From JBIICI01 sp044238935 (GTDB taxonomy: Bacteria; Pseudomonadota; Alphaproteobacteria; Micavibrionales; Micavibrionaceae), in the NCBI GenBank assembly GCA_044238935.1, contig JBIICI010000005.1:42342-106341 (forward strand): a stretch of DNA of 64,000 bases. Reading direction: 5' to 3'. Positions 50,572-59,610 of the stretch are shown here, in pieces. A program made the position numbers and the translations under genes. The notes beneath the pieces were generated by a model. It ran no database searches, was not told the origin of the DNA, and was given only the letters and a program-made list of their open reading frames with translations. Positions within the stretch are counted from its first letter, which is position 1. Every line of letters starts with the position of its first letter.

Positions 50572-51705
50572 CTATGCCGCCATCATATCAAAAAAACGAT
50601 TAAATAAATAATGGCTATCATGCGGGCCCGGTGAGGCCTCAGGGTGATATTGCACGGAGAAAATGGGGCGGTCTTTGACCTTAATCCCCTCATTGGTTTT
50701 ATCAAACAGGCTGATATGCGTGACCTCGACATGATTGGGCAAGCTATCAGGGATCACATGAAATCCGTGATTTTGGGAGGTAATCTCAACCTTGGATGTT
50801 TGAATATCCTGCACAGGGTGGTTCGCGCCGCGATGTCCCAAATGCATTTTTTCCGTCCGTCCGCCCAATGCCAAAGCCAATAATTGATGCCCCAAACAAA
50901 TGCCAAAAATCGGCAATTTATCCTGTTTCATTAAATCTTGGATCACAGGCACGGCATAAACGCCTGTGGCGGCAGGATCACCGGGGCCATTGGATAGGAA
51001 AACACCATCAGGGTTTAACGCCAAAATATCAGTGGCACTCGTTTGTGCAGGAACAACCGTAACACGCGCCCCCTGCCCCGCAAGGCAGCGCAAAATATTA
51101 TGTTTTGCGCCGTAATCCACCGCCACAATATGCTTTGCACCCTTTTGTCCGCTCGCCCATTCATAGGGCTTATCACAGGTCACCTTGATCGCCAAATCCA
51201 AGCCGTTTAAGCCTGAAAATTCCTGTAATTGCGCATAAAGGGCAGGCAAGTCAAATTGCCCATCCGCATCATGCACTAAAATCGCATTGGGTGCGCCATT
51301 ATCGCGGATATATTGCGTCAAAGCCCGCGTATCCAGCCCCGCAATGGCAGGTAAATCATTGAGCAACAACCATTCATGAAACGGCATCACCGCGCGCCAA
51401 TTGGAGGGCTGCGTGATGTCCTCAGCAAAGATCGCGCCCATACAACGCGGCTTTGCATTTTCCAAATCTTCTAAATTCGCGCCAACATTGCCAATATGCG
51501 GAAAGGTAAAATTGATAATCTGCCCTGCATAGCTGGGATCCGTCAAAGTTTCCTGATAGCCTGTCATGGCGGTATTAAAACAAACCTCCCCCACACGAAC
51601 CCCTTGCGCCCCCATACCACGCCCCCAAAATACCGCCCCATTGGACAACATCAATAAAGCATTGGCATTATCTGGTTTTTCAATAGTATCAAAGGAAATG
51701 GTCAT
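50572..51705 (-). CDS. carA: Carbamoyl-phosphate synthase small subunit
   Basis: Glutaminase subunit feeding ammonia to CarB for arginine and pyrimidine synthesis. 377 residues: N-terminal domain FNTAMTGYQETLTDPSYAGQI, GLDTRALTQYIRDNGA; class I glutaminase domain with the nucleophile Cys in FGICLGHQLLALALGG and the His-Glu pair in QYHPEASPGPHD. carB, which usually follows, is replaced by an ABC exporter. It is divergent from yqeY-dnaG across a 133-base gap, the arrangement seen in many alphaproteobacteria. Confidence 0.97.
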   Translation of the reverse strand: MTISFDTIEKPDNANALLMLSNGAVFWGRGMGAQGVRVGEVCFNTAMTGYQETLTDPSYAGQIINFTFPHIGNVGANLEDLENAKPRCMGAIFAEDITQPSNWRAVMPFHEWLLLNDLPAIAGLDTRALTQYIRDNGAPNAILVHDADGQFDLPALYAQLQEFSGLNGLDLAIKVTCDKPYEWASGQKGAKHIVAVDYGAKHNILRCLAGQGARVTVVPAQTSATDILALNPDGVFLSNGPGDPAATGVYAVPVIQDLMKQDKLPIFGICLGHQLLALALGGRTEKMHLGHRGANHPVQDIQTSKVEITSQNHGFHVIPDSLPNHVEVTHISLFDKTNEGIKVKDRPIFSVQYHPEASPGPHDSHYLFNRFFDMMAA

Positions 51706-51838
51706 AGGAATCTGCTCCGATCAAATATATTTTGATATATTTAGGGCATACAGATAGGGATGTCAAAGATTATATAGATTGATCTTTTTCAGGCAATGTT
51801 TTAGGGTAATCCTATTCAAATTTTAACGGAGATCCCCC

Positions 51839-52300
51839 ATGAGCTTAAGAGAAACCCTAAACGCCGCCATGAAAGATGCCATGCGCAGCAAGGATACAGC
51901 CACCCTGTCCACCATTCGTTTAATTAACGCCGCCATCAAAGACCGTGATATTAACGCGCGTCCGAATGGCAATGGGGAGGGCATCAGTGAGAATGATATT
52001 TTGTCCCTGCTGCAAACCATGATTAAGCAGCGTACAGAATCCATCAAAACCTATGAACAAGGCAACCGCCCTGACCTCGCCGAGCGTGAAGCGGCAGAAA
52101 TCGCGATCATTCGCACATTCTTGCCTAAAGAAATGGATGAGGCGGAATTAGCAACATTGGTCAACAGCATTGTGGAACGCCTGCAAATCGAGTCCATTCG
52201 TGACATGAGCAAAGTCATGGACGTCCTGAAAAATGATTATGCCGGTCAAATCAATATGGGCATTGCCAGCAAAATTATCAAAGACCGCCTAGCAGCATAA
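51839..52300 (+). CDS. yqeY: GatB/YqeY domain protein
   Basis: 153 residues, entirely the YqeY domain related to the tail of GatB (LRETLNAAMKDAMRSKDTATLSTIRLINAAIKDRDI, then QRTESIKTYEQGNRPDLAEREAAEIAIIRTFLP). The role is unknown though tRNA binding is suspected. It overlaps dnaG by one base (TAATG). The yqeY-dnaG pairing is conserved; rpoD, which normally follows, is absent here. Confidence 0.95.
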   Translation: MSLRETLNAAMKDAMRSKDTATLSTIRLINAAIKDRDINARPNGNGEGISENDILSLLQTMIKQRTESIKTYEQGNRPDLAEREAAEIAIIRTFLPKEMDEAELATLVNSIVERLQIESIRDMSKVMDVLKNDYAGQINMGIASKIIKDRLAA

Positions 52301-54144
52301 TGTCCACGATCTTCCCCCCGCGTTTTTTGGATGAGCTTCGCACCAGACTGCCTTTATCCGGCGTGGTGGCGCGGTCAGTCAAATTGGTACGCGCGGGGCG
52401 GGAATTTAAGGGCTGCTGCCCGTTTCACAGTGAAAAAAGCCCCTCATTTTACGTCAATGATGATAAGCAGTTTTATCATTGTTTCGGATGCGGTGCGCAT
52501 GGCGATATTATCGGCTTTACGATGCAAAGCCGTAATTTATCTTTCCCTGAGGCGATTGAGGATTTAGCTACACAGGCAGGGCTGGACATCCCCAAAGCTG
52601 ATCCCAAGCTGATCCAACAAGAAGAAAAGCGCAAGGATTTATATCATTTGATGGAAACAGCATCGCTTTGGTTTCAATCAGAATTACACGCGCCGCAAAA
52701 CCGTAAAATCCTACATTATGTGCGGGAGCGCGGCATTGATGAGGTGACACACGATTCCTTTCGTATTGGTTATGCCCCTGCCGATGGGCAAGCCTTGATT
52801 AAAATGCTGCGAACAGAGGGCTTTAGCGATGCCGATATGATTGCCGCCGGCATCGCCAAGAAATCCACAAAAAACAATGATCTGTATGCGTTTTTTCGGG
52901 ATCGCTTGATGTTTCCTGTTGCTGATCGACGTGGGCGTATTGTTGCCTATGGCGGGCGTGTTTTACCTGAGTCCATTGCTGCCCCCTCATCAGGCGATTT
53001 TACGCCGCCCAAATATATCAATTCGCCTGACACGATTTTATTTCATAAGGGACGATTACTCTATAGCGAATCCCGCGCCCGCCTTGCGCTTGCGAATAAT
53101 GATGATGCCTTAATAAAAACCCCGATTGTAGTGGAAGGCTATATGGATGTAATCGCCTGCTGGAAGGCAGGCTTTAAAACCGCTGTTGCGCCCTTGGGCA
53201 CAGCGTTAACAGAGGATCAGATCACAGCCCTATGGCGTTTAATCCCCCATACACCCAAAATGCCCATTCTATGTTTTGATGGTGATGCCGCAGGGCAGCG
53301 CGCTGCACAGCGCGCGGTTGCTCGTATTTTGCCGTTATTGCTGCCCGATCAATCTGTACAAATCGCCTTCCTGCCCAAGGGCGAAGACCCTGACAGCCTG
53401 ATTCAAAAGCACGGACAAAGTTATTTTGCACAGCAATTACAACAATCCATGTCCTTGATTGATTATTTATGGATGATCCGCAGCACTGCTGCCGACCTCA
53501 AAACGCCTGAGGGACGCGCGGGGTTGGAGCAAACCTTGGAAAATGACACCGCAACCATTGCCAATGCGATTGTGCAAAAACATTACCGCAGCATTTTACG
53601 GTCAAAATTATGGGAGCTAAGCCGTGAATCGACTCGCCCCGTCAACAAAAACACCAAATCTACAAAATCAATAAAAACACCTCTCCCACCCAGTGCCCCC
53701 TTGCGCCCCCGTGCTGTTTTCTCAGAATCAGATATGGCCTATTGCCTATTTTCAATTCTGATCCGTTTTCCAACATTATTGATGACATTAGAACATGATT
53801 TAATGACCCAAAACATCACAAAACCCCATGATCAACATATACGAACTTTATTTTTACAGGCCTTAAATCAACATCAATTTACAGATAGCCCTGCGATACA
53901 AGAATTTTTGAAACAAAGCCTAAGCCTCGATGATATTCAAACGCTGTTGAATAACAACAACATCCCTGTGCGCCCCGATATGAATGAAGATGACGCGTTA
54001 GAATTCTGGCACAATCTGAAAAAAACGCGCTTACAACATCATTTATTGCATGATCAAAAAAATCTATCGAAAAATATTTTTGACGAAGACAGCTTTAAAC
54101 AACTGCAAAACATGCACAAGGCCAAAAAATCCCCTGATGAATAA
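52300..54144 (+). CDS. dnaG: DNA primase
   Basis: Makes RNA primers for replication. 614 residues: CHC2 zinc-binding domain with C40, H43, C61 and C64 (CPFHSEKSPSF and FYHCFGCGAHGD), core domain with AYGGRVL and KYINSPDTILFHKG, Toprim domain with the catalytic Glu in VEGYMDVIACWKAG and FDGDAAGQRAA, and a variable C-terminal DnaB-binding region. Its partner helicase dnaB is in the window at 45714. The downstream neighbour is a small ORF in place of rpoD. Confidence 0.97.
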   Translation: MSTIFPPRFLDELRTRLPLSGVVARSVKLVRAGREFKGCCPFHSEKSPSFYVNDDKQFYHCFGCGAHGDIIGFTMQSRNLSFPEAIEDLATQAGLDIPKADPKLIQQEEKRKDLYHLMETASLWFQSELHAPQNRKILHYVRERGIDEVTHDSFRIGYAPADGQALIKMLRTEGFSDADMIAAGIAKKSTKNNDLYAFFRDRLMFPVADRRGRIVAYGGRVLPESIAAPSSGDFTPPKYINSPDTILFHKGRLLYSESRARLALANNDDALIKTPIVVEGYMDVIACWKAGFKTAVAPLGTALTEDQITALWRLIPHTPKMPILCFDGDAAGQRAAQRAVARILPLLLPDQSVQIAFLPKGEDPDSLIQKHGQSYFAQQLQQSMSLIDYLWMIRSTAADLKTPEGRAGLEQTLENDTATIANAIVQKHYRSILRSKLWELSRESTRPVNKNTKSTKSIKTPLPPSAPLRPRAVFSESDMAYCLFSILIRFPTLLMTLEHDLMTQNITKPHDQHIRTLFLQALNQHQFTDSPAIQEFLKQSLSLDDIQTLLNNNNIPVRPDMNEDDALEFWHNLKKTRLQHHLLHDQKNLSKNIFDEDSFKQLQNMHKAKKSPDE

Positions 54145-54223
54145 ACAAACACAGATTTCTTAAAAATAAACTTGCATAAAATAATAAATATATGTAAATT
54201 TATAAAAAACAGGGAGAAATAAA

Positions 54224-54379
54224 ATGAATCAACAATCACCAAATACCAATGATGCAAAAACCGATTTAGAAAAAATTGCAAAAGACTTTGAAGCGTTCGC
54301 AAAATTCGCGGATAAGGTAACAAAAGAATTTACAGCACCCAAAAATCCAACCCCTAATCAACAATCACTTCAGCGCTAA
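54224..54379 (+). CDS. Small 51-residue helical protein
   Basis: An ORF too short for ordinary calling: ATG 54224, stop 54377-54379, 51 codons. AGGGAG lies nine bases before the ATG, a clear ribosome site. The product is polar at both ends with a central amphipathic helix (LEKIAKDFEAFAKFADKVTKEF), resembling small alpha-helical proteins; Asn/Gln-rich termini flank it. It sits 79 bases after dnaG and runs 26 bases into the 3' end of the convergent SIMPL gene. No family recognised. Confidence 0.6.
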   Translation: MNQQSPNTNDAKTDLEKIAKDFEAFAKFADKVTKEFTAPKNPTPNQQSLQR

Positions 54380-55115
54380 TATTAACAGATACGGTGCTGT
54401 TGCCGGCTTGTGCCACGGGGGCGGAATCCATGGATGATTTTGCACTCAGCATTTCTGCACCGCGTGACATAGCAACAAAAGGCTGTGGCGCGGCATAATC
54501 AATATTAATATGTTTGAAATCATAATCATTCACGCTGTGCCCTAATGATTTTGTGACCAAAGACGCACGGTCTTTTAAACTTTGGATCGCACGCGTAATC
54601 AGTTTTTCTTTGACTTTCGCCTCTGCCTCAGGGGACAGGCTGTAATAGGTTTGCTGCACAGCAAATCCCATCGCTTGTATCTTACCCATCATTTCCAAAA
54701 TGGATGTCGCATCACGTCCCCGAATATCTAAAGATTGTTGACCTTGCCACAAAAGCGGGGTTTGTATGACTGTACCGTCTTTTTGTGTGACGGGTTGGTC
54801 TTGGTATTGATACACATTATATGACCCTGTTGAAACCACAACATCGGCACTTGTTTTTTTCAAAAGATTAGCGCTATCCAAGGCTTTTTTCATGGCTTGG
54901 TTAATTTCAGATTGTACAAGACTTAGATCTTTATCGCGCTTTTGAATATACAGGGACACATTAATCTGATCCTGCTCCACCTCTTGCTGTTCTTGGACAG
55001 ATAGGCTTATGCTCGTGCCTTTTTGCGCCCCTTCCTCTTTGCGCTCAGCAAAGGCGGGCACAGAAGAAAGTAATGTCACAGAAATAACAGACAAAAGGAG
55101 TATTTTTTTAATCAT
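54354..55115 (-). CDS. Exported SIMPL-domain (DUF541) protein
   Basis: 253 residues with a signal peptide (KKILLLSVISVTLLSSVPAFA). The mature part fits the SIMPL/DUF541 (BP26) family: QEQQEVEQDQINVSLYIQ, VSTGSYNVYQYQDQPV, WQGQQSLDIRG and the C-terminal VSVNISAEVIVD. Members are periplasmic or outer-membrane associated; BP26 of Brucella forms oligomeric channels-like assemblies, and the general role is unknown. It follows the COQ10-like gene by 11 bases on the same strand. Confidence 0.85.
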   Translation of the reverse strand: MIKKILLLSVISVTLLSSVPAFAERKEEGAQKGTSISLSVQEQQEVEQDQINVSLYIQKRDKDLSLVQSEINQAMKKALDSANLLKKTSADVVVSTGSYNVYQYQDQPVTQKDGTVIQTPLLWQGQQSLDIRGRDATSILEMMGKIQAMGFAVQQTYYSLSPEAEAKVKEKLITRAIQSLKDRASLVTKSLGHSVNDYDFKHINIDYAAPQPFVAMSRGAEMLSAKSSMDSAPVAQAGNSTVSVNISAEVIVD

Positions 55116-55126
55116 GATACGATGCC

Positions 55127-55594
55127 TTACTGATGTTTTAAAGAAGATGAATTTGAACTATAAACCTCATTAGCGCGCTTTTCAAAAGCAAAAACCATGC
55201 GCCGTGTAATTTCATTAAAAAATAATCCCATCAATTGTTCCAAAACGCGGTTTTTAAATTCAAATTCCACAAAAAAATCAATGCGACAATGATTATGCTC
55301 AACATCCGTAAATCGCCATTCATTATTCAAATATTTCATGGGCCCGCGCAAATATTGCACATGCACTTTTTGTGAAGGCTGATAGGTCACGCGCGAGGTA
55401 AAGCGTTCCCGAATCATTTTATACCCAATAACCAAATCGGCATCAAAACAATGATCATCAGGGCGAATATTGTAAACGCGTGATAAAGTACACCATGGCA
55501 AAAAATCTTGGTAATCTTGAACTCCAACAACTAAATCATACATTTGTTGGGCGGTATAGGGTAAAATTTTTGTTTCAATATGTGTATTTGGCAT
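55127..55594 (-). CDS. COQ10/RatA-like START-domain protein
   Basis: 155 residues of the START-like fold: the N-terminus PYTAQQMYDLVVGVQDYQDFLPWC is the hallmark of the COQ10/RatA family, followed by GYKMIRERFTSRVTY, LRGPMKYLNNEWRF and a C-terminal helix (MGLFFNEITRRMVFAFEKRA). In alphaproteobacteria and mitochondria this protein helps ubiquinone function; E. coli RatA was reported as a ribosome-association toxin. I favour the ubiquinone-related role. It is divergent from the glycyl-tRNA synthetase gene. Confidence 0.9.
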   Translation of the reverse strand: MPNTHIETKILPYTAQQMYDLVVGVQDYQDFLPWCTLSRVYNIRPDDHCFDADLVIGYKMIRERFTSRVTYQPSQKVHVQYLRGPMKYLNNEWRFTDVEHNHCRIDFFVEFEFKNRVLEQLMGLFFNEITRRMVFAFEKRANEVYSSNSSSLKHQ

Positions 55595-55765
55595 TCACAA
55601 AGACCTGTTCTAAAAATATTGATCAATCCTATAGCGGTTTTTACAGCAAAACAATATGATTTTCTTTTTAAAGCCTTTTGATATAATCCCTGTTGTCATA
55701 GAATGAAAAATATGGAACATTGAAATCGAAATTCTTAAAAATTAAATGATAAAGAGCCGATAACC

Positions 55766-57292
55766 ATGAATAACCCGATCCTTGCCGAATCCAATACGAC
55801 CCCTGCCCCTAAAAATATGAAAGACATTGTCGCGCTATGCAAACGCCGTGGCTTTGTGTTTCAGGCGTCCGATATTTACGGCGGATTAAATGGGTTTTGG
55901 GATTATGGCCCTTTGGGTGTGGCGTTAAAGGATAATATTCGCGATAGCTGGTGGAAAGCGATGGTCTTAACGCCACCGATTGGCGCAGATGGTCAGCCGA
56001 TTGAAATTGTGGGCGTGGATACCGCCATCATCCAAAACCCCAAATGCTGGGAAGCCTCCGGTCATGTGGGCGGATTCAACGACCCAATGGTGGATTGTCG
56101 GGAAACCAAAAAGCGTTACCGCGCCGATCATGTGGTTGTCTATCAACCCAAAGACGGCAAAGGGGCAAATTTTGCCCTGTTAAAGGATACGGAGCATGAA
56201 GATATTGTGCGCCATATCAAAAAGCTGAATTTACAAAAAGCGGTGGAGGATTATAATACGATTGCCCTCACCGATTTACCTGTTTCCGAATATGCGCAAA
56301 TTATCGCCCCTGATACGAAGACATTAGGCACATTAACTGAGCCTCGTGCGTTTAACTTGATGTTTCATACCTATGTTGGCGCAAACGCCACCGAAGATGA
56401 CAAAGCCTATTTACGTCCTGAAACCTGTGCAGGAATATTCCTGAATTTCAAAAATATTATCGACAGCAGCCGCGTGCGCGTCCCGTTTGGAATTGCGCAA
56501 ATTGGTCGCGCGTTCCGAAACGAAGTCACGCCACGCAATTTTATTTTCAGATCACGCGAATTTGAACAAATGGAATTGGAATGGTTCTGTCACCCTGATG
56601 AAGCCATGCACTGGTTTGAGTTTTGGGTCGAGCAGCGCAAAAAATGGTGGCAATCTTTGGGCTTTGATTTATCGGATTTTCATTTCAACGATATTGAAAA
56701 ATCCGAATTGGCGCATTATTCCAACCGCACCATTGATATTGAATATCGCTTCCCCTTTTCTGAACCCAATTTTGATGAGTTGGAGGGCATCGCCCATCGC
56801 GGTAATTTTGACCTGACCCAGCACCAAAATCATTCAGGCAATAAATTGGAATATATGGACCCTGTAACGAATGAGCGTTATTTGCCGCACGTCATTGAGC
56901 CGTCTTTGGGTCTAACACGCGCTTTATTGGCGGTCTTATGCGCCGCCTATACGGTCGATGAATCGCGCCCCAGCGGGATGTATATGAATTTCCACCCCAA
57001 ACTTGCACCTAAAAAGGCAGCAATTTTGCCGCTAACTGTTAAACCAGAGCACGTCGATCCTGCCACAAAACTCTATATGCAATTGCGCGAACATTATGTG
57101 GTGGATTTAGACATCAAACAAAATATCGGCAAACGCTATGCCCGCCAAGACGAAATCGGTACGCCCTATTGCTTTACGATTGATAATCAAACCATCGAAG
57201 ATCAAACCGTAACAGTGCGCGACCGCAATACCATGACCCAAGAGCGCATTCATTTGGATAAGGTTAAGGCGTTTTTGGATGAAAGGATTTAG
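55766..57292 (+). CDS. glyS: Glycyl-tRNA synthetase, single-chain (dimeric) type
   Basis: Charges tRNA-Gly. This is the 508-residue class II alpha2 form found in Gram-positives, archaea and eukaryotes, and not the alpha2beta2 form (GlyQ+GlyS) usual in proteobacteria. Evidence: LCKRRGFVFQASDIYGGLNGFWDYGPLG, IGRAFRNEVTPRNFIFRSREFEQMELEWF (motif 2), LAHYSNRTIDIEYRFPF and the C-terminal anticodon domain with IGKRYARQDEIGTPYCFTID. The start is ATG 55766. A conserved palindromic repeat lies after its stop. Confidence 0.93.
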   Translation: MNNPILAESNTTPAPKNMKDIVALCKRRGFVFQASDIYGGLNGFWDYGPLGVALKDNIRDSWWKAMVLTPPIGADGQPIEIVGVDTAIIQNPKCWEASGHVGGFNDPMVDCRETKKRYRADHVVVYQPKDGKGANFALLKDTEHEDIVRHIKKLNLQKAVEDYNTIALTDLPVSEYAQIIAPDTKTLGTLTEPRAFNLMFHTYVGANATEDDKAYLRPETCAGIFLNFKNIIDSSRVRVPFGIAQIGRAFRNEVTPRNFIFRSREFEQMELEWFCHPDEAMHWFEFWVEQRKKWWQSLGFDLSDFHFNDIEKSELAHYSNRTIDIEYRFPFSEPNFDELEGIAHRGNFDLTQHQNHSGNKLEYMDPVTNERYLPHVIEPSLGLTRALLAVLCAAYTVDESRPSGMYMNFHPKLAPKKAAILPLTVKPEHVDPATKLYMQLREHYVVDLDIKQNIGKRYARQDEIGTPYCFTIDNQTIEDQTVTVRDRNTMTQERIHLDKVKAFLDERI

Positions 57293-57307
57293 GTTTTTTT
57301 ATATCCT

Positions 57308-57392
57308 CGTCATCCCGTGCTTGACACGGGATCTCGTTGGTACAGATGATTCCTGCTGACCAACAAGATGCCGGATCAAGTCCGGCATGACG
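57308..57392. repeat. Composite palindromic repeat, copy 2
   Basis: The same design as 19047-19118: CGTCATCCCGTGCTTGACACGGGATCT, then a linker, then ATGCCGGATCAAGTCCGGCATGACG. The linker is unrelated to copy 1 and itself contains an inverted repeat (GTTGGT near 57336 with ACCAAC near 57359), so the unit can form three stems. It lies between the glycyl-tRNA synthetase and recG genes, 16 bases after the former's stop. Confidence 0.85.
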
Positions 57393-57452
57393 CAGATGTT
57401 AAAACGCCAAAACCTTAAATGACCTTAGTGGTTCAAAATTTTGGAAACAACC

Positions 57453-59543
57453 ATGCGCCCCTTTGCTCTTACACCCGTCTTTGCCCGATTAAACAGCCTC
57501 TCTGGCGTAGGGGATAAGATTTGTGTGGCGTATCAGAAATTGCTGGGGGGGGAGAAAATTATTGACCTGCTGCATCATATGCCTGTTGATTTCGTCAATC
57601 GGCAAATGGTGGAGTCTTTGCCCCAAACCATTACGGGACGCGTGGCAACGATCCGCGTAAAAATTCAGCATTTTTGGCCGTCCCAAAAACGCGGGCAGCC
57701 GCTACGGATTGAATGTGTCGATCAAACAAATGTGCATCGCATTGATTTAGTGTTTTTTCATGGACATCCGCAAATGTGGCAAAGCAAATTGCCTGTCGGG
57801 CATTATGTGACCATCAGCGGTCTTGTGGAAAAATACCGCGATACATGGCAAATGGCGCATCCTGATTGGATGGTGCTGGACGGCGATGATATGGACATCC
57901 CAAAACTTGAGCCGATCTATCCGTTAAGTGCAGGCATTTCGCATCGTGTATTACTCAAACATATCGACCAAGCCCTGCAGATTTGCCCTGATCTGCCCGA
58001 ATGGCATGATCCTGCTTTATTGAAAAAATATAAATGGCAAAGCTGGAAAGACTCCCTCCTCCACGCCCATCATATGCAAAGCGAAAAAGACACCAGCCCC
58101 CAAAGCCCCCATCGGCAACGTTTGGCGTATGATGAACTGCTGGCCTCCCAGTTGGCGGTTGCCATGATCCGCCATCATCAACGTAACAATAAAGGGCGCG
58201 TCACCTGTGGCGATGGGCATTTTCGGAAAGCTCTTTTATCCAAAATCCCCTTTGATTTAACAGGCGCACAAATCCGTGCGTTGGATGAAATTTATGCCGA
58301 TATGAAACAGCCCAACCGCATGGTGCGCTTGTTACAGGGCGATGTCGGCAGCGGCAAAACCATTGTCGCGGCTTTGTCGATGGCAGCCGCCGTGGAAATG
58401 GGCTATCAATGCGCCATTATGGCACCGACGGAGATTTTAGCCCGTCAACATGCCGCAGGGCTAATCCCGCTCTTTGATTCCATTGGCATTAAGGTGGTTG
58501 TCTTAACAGGCAAGGATAAAACCAAAGCCAAAAATGAAATTCTGAATCAAATCGAACAGGGGGATGCCAAAATCATTATCGGTACGCATGCTTTGTTCCA
58601 AGAAAAAGTAATTTTCCAAAATCTGGGTTATGTCGTGGTGGATGAACAGCACCGCTTTGGCGTGCATCAACGGCTTGCGTTGTCTGAAAAAGGGCGTGGG
58701 ACGGATTTATTGGTGATGACCGCCACCCCTATTCCACGTACCCTTACCTTGACCGCTTACGGCGATATGGATGTTAGCCGCCTTGATGAAAAACCTGCGG
58801 GGCGAAAACCCATTGATACACGGCTTTTGCCGCTGGAAAAATTGCCTTCTATGATCCACAGCGTTGGACGCGCCATGCAACAGGGCAATCAAATTTACTG
58901 GGTTTGCCCTTTAGTGGAGGAATCAGAGAAATTAGACCTTGCCGCGGCTGAGGATCGCTTTGAAACGCTGCAACAGCATTATGGGGATCTGGTGGGATTG
59001 GTGCATGGGCGGCTGAAAAATGATGAAAAAGAACACACCATGCAACGCTTTATCGCAGGGGAAATCAAAATTTTGGTCGCCACCACCGTGATTGAGGTCG
59101 GCGTAAACGTCCCACAAGCCACCATCATGGTGATTGAACACGCGGAAAGATTTGGCCTTGCGCAGCTGCACCAACTCCGCGGCCGTGTCGGACGTGGATC
59201 GGATGCGTCTTTTTGTTTCTTATTGTATGGGCTGCCCTTAAATGATACAGCCAAAGAACGCCTACAAACCCTGCGTGATAGTGAGGATGGCTTTTATATC
59301 GCCGAAAAAGATTTACAATTACGCGGCGGCGGAGAGATTTTAGGGACAAAACAAAGCGGTCTGCCCTCCTTTAAACTTGCCATGCTGGACGAACATGCGG
59401 ATCTTTTGACAATGGCACGAGATGATGCGCGTTTAATTATCCACAACAACCCTGACTTACAGTCGGAGCGCGGCGCAGCACTGCGGCATTTACTCTATCT
59501 GTTTGAACGTGATCAAGCGGTGGGATTATTGCGGGCGGGGTAA
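57453..59543 (+). CDS. recG: ATP-dependent DNA helicase RecG
   Basis: Branch-migrating helicase that remodels stalled forks and recombination intermediates. 696 residues from ATG 57453 (a TTG at 57441 is four codons upstream). N-terminal wedge/OB domain (VATIRVKIQHFWPSQK), then motif I GDVGSGKTIVAALS (~294), motif Ia APTEILARQHA, motif II DEQHRFGVHQR, motif III TATPIPRT, and C-terminal helicase motifs LVGLVHGRLKNDEKE, ATTVIEVGVNVPQATIMVI and HQLRGRVGRG. The TRG-like tail is GLPSFKLAML. Confidence 0.97.
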   Translation: MRPFALTPVFARLNSLSGVGDKICVAYQKLLGGEKIIDLLHHMPVDFVNRQMVESLPQTITGRVATIRVKIQHFWPSQKRGQPLRIECVDQTNVHRIDLVFFHGHPQMWQSKLPVGHYVTISGLVEKYRDTWQMAHPDWMVLDGDDMDIPKLEPIYPLSAGISHRVLLKHIDQALQICPDLPEWHDPALLKKYKWQSWKDSLLHAHHMQSEKDTSPQSPHRQRLAYDELLASQLAVAMIRHHQRNNKGRVTCGDGHFRKALLSKIPFDLTGAQIRALDEIYADMKQPNRMVRLLQGDVGSGKTIVAALSMAAAVEMGYQCAIMAPTEILARQHAAGLIPLFDSIGIKVVVLTGKDKTKAKNEILNQIEQGDAKIIIGTHALFQEKVIFQNLGYVVVDEQHRFGVHQRLALSEKGRGTDLLVMTATPIPRTLTLTAYGDMDVSRLDEKPAGRKPIDTRLLPLEKLPSMIHSVGRAMQQGNQIYWVCPLVEESEKLDLAAAEDRFETLQQHYGDLVGLVHGRLKNDEKEHTMQRFIAGEIKILVATTVIEVGVNVPQATIMVIEHAERFGLAQLHQLRGRVGRGSDASFCFLLYGLPLNDTAKERLQTLRDSEDGFYIAEKDLQLRGGGEILGTKQSGLPSFKLAMLDEHADLLTMARDDARLIIHNNPDLQSERGAALRHLLYLFERDQAVGLLRAG

Positions 59544-59610
59544 AACTCTATTGCAAAACATTTTAAATTTTAATACGCTCTCAAAAATCATACTATTATA
59601 GGGGGTATAT

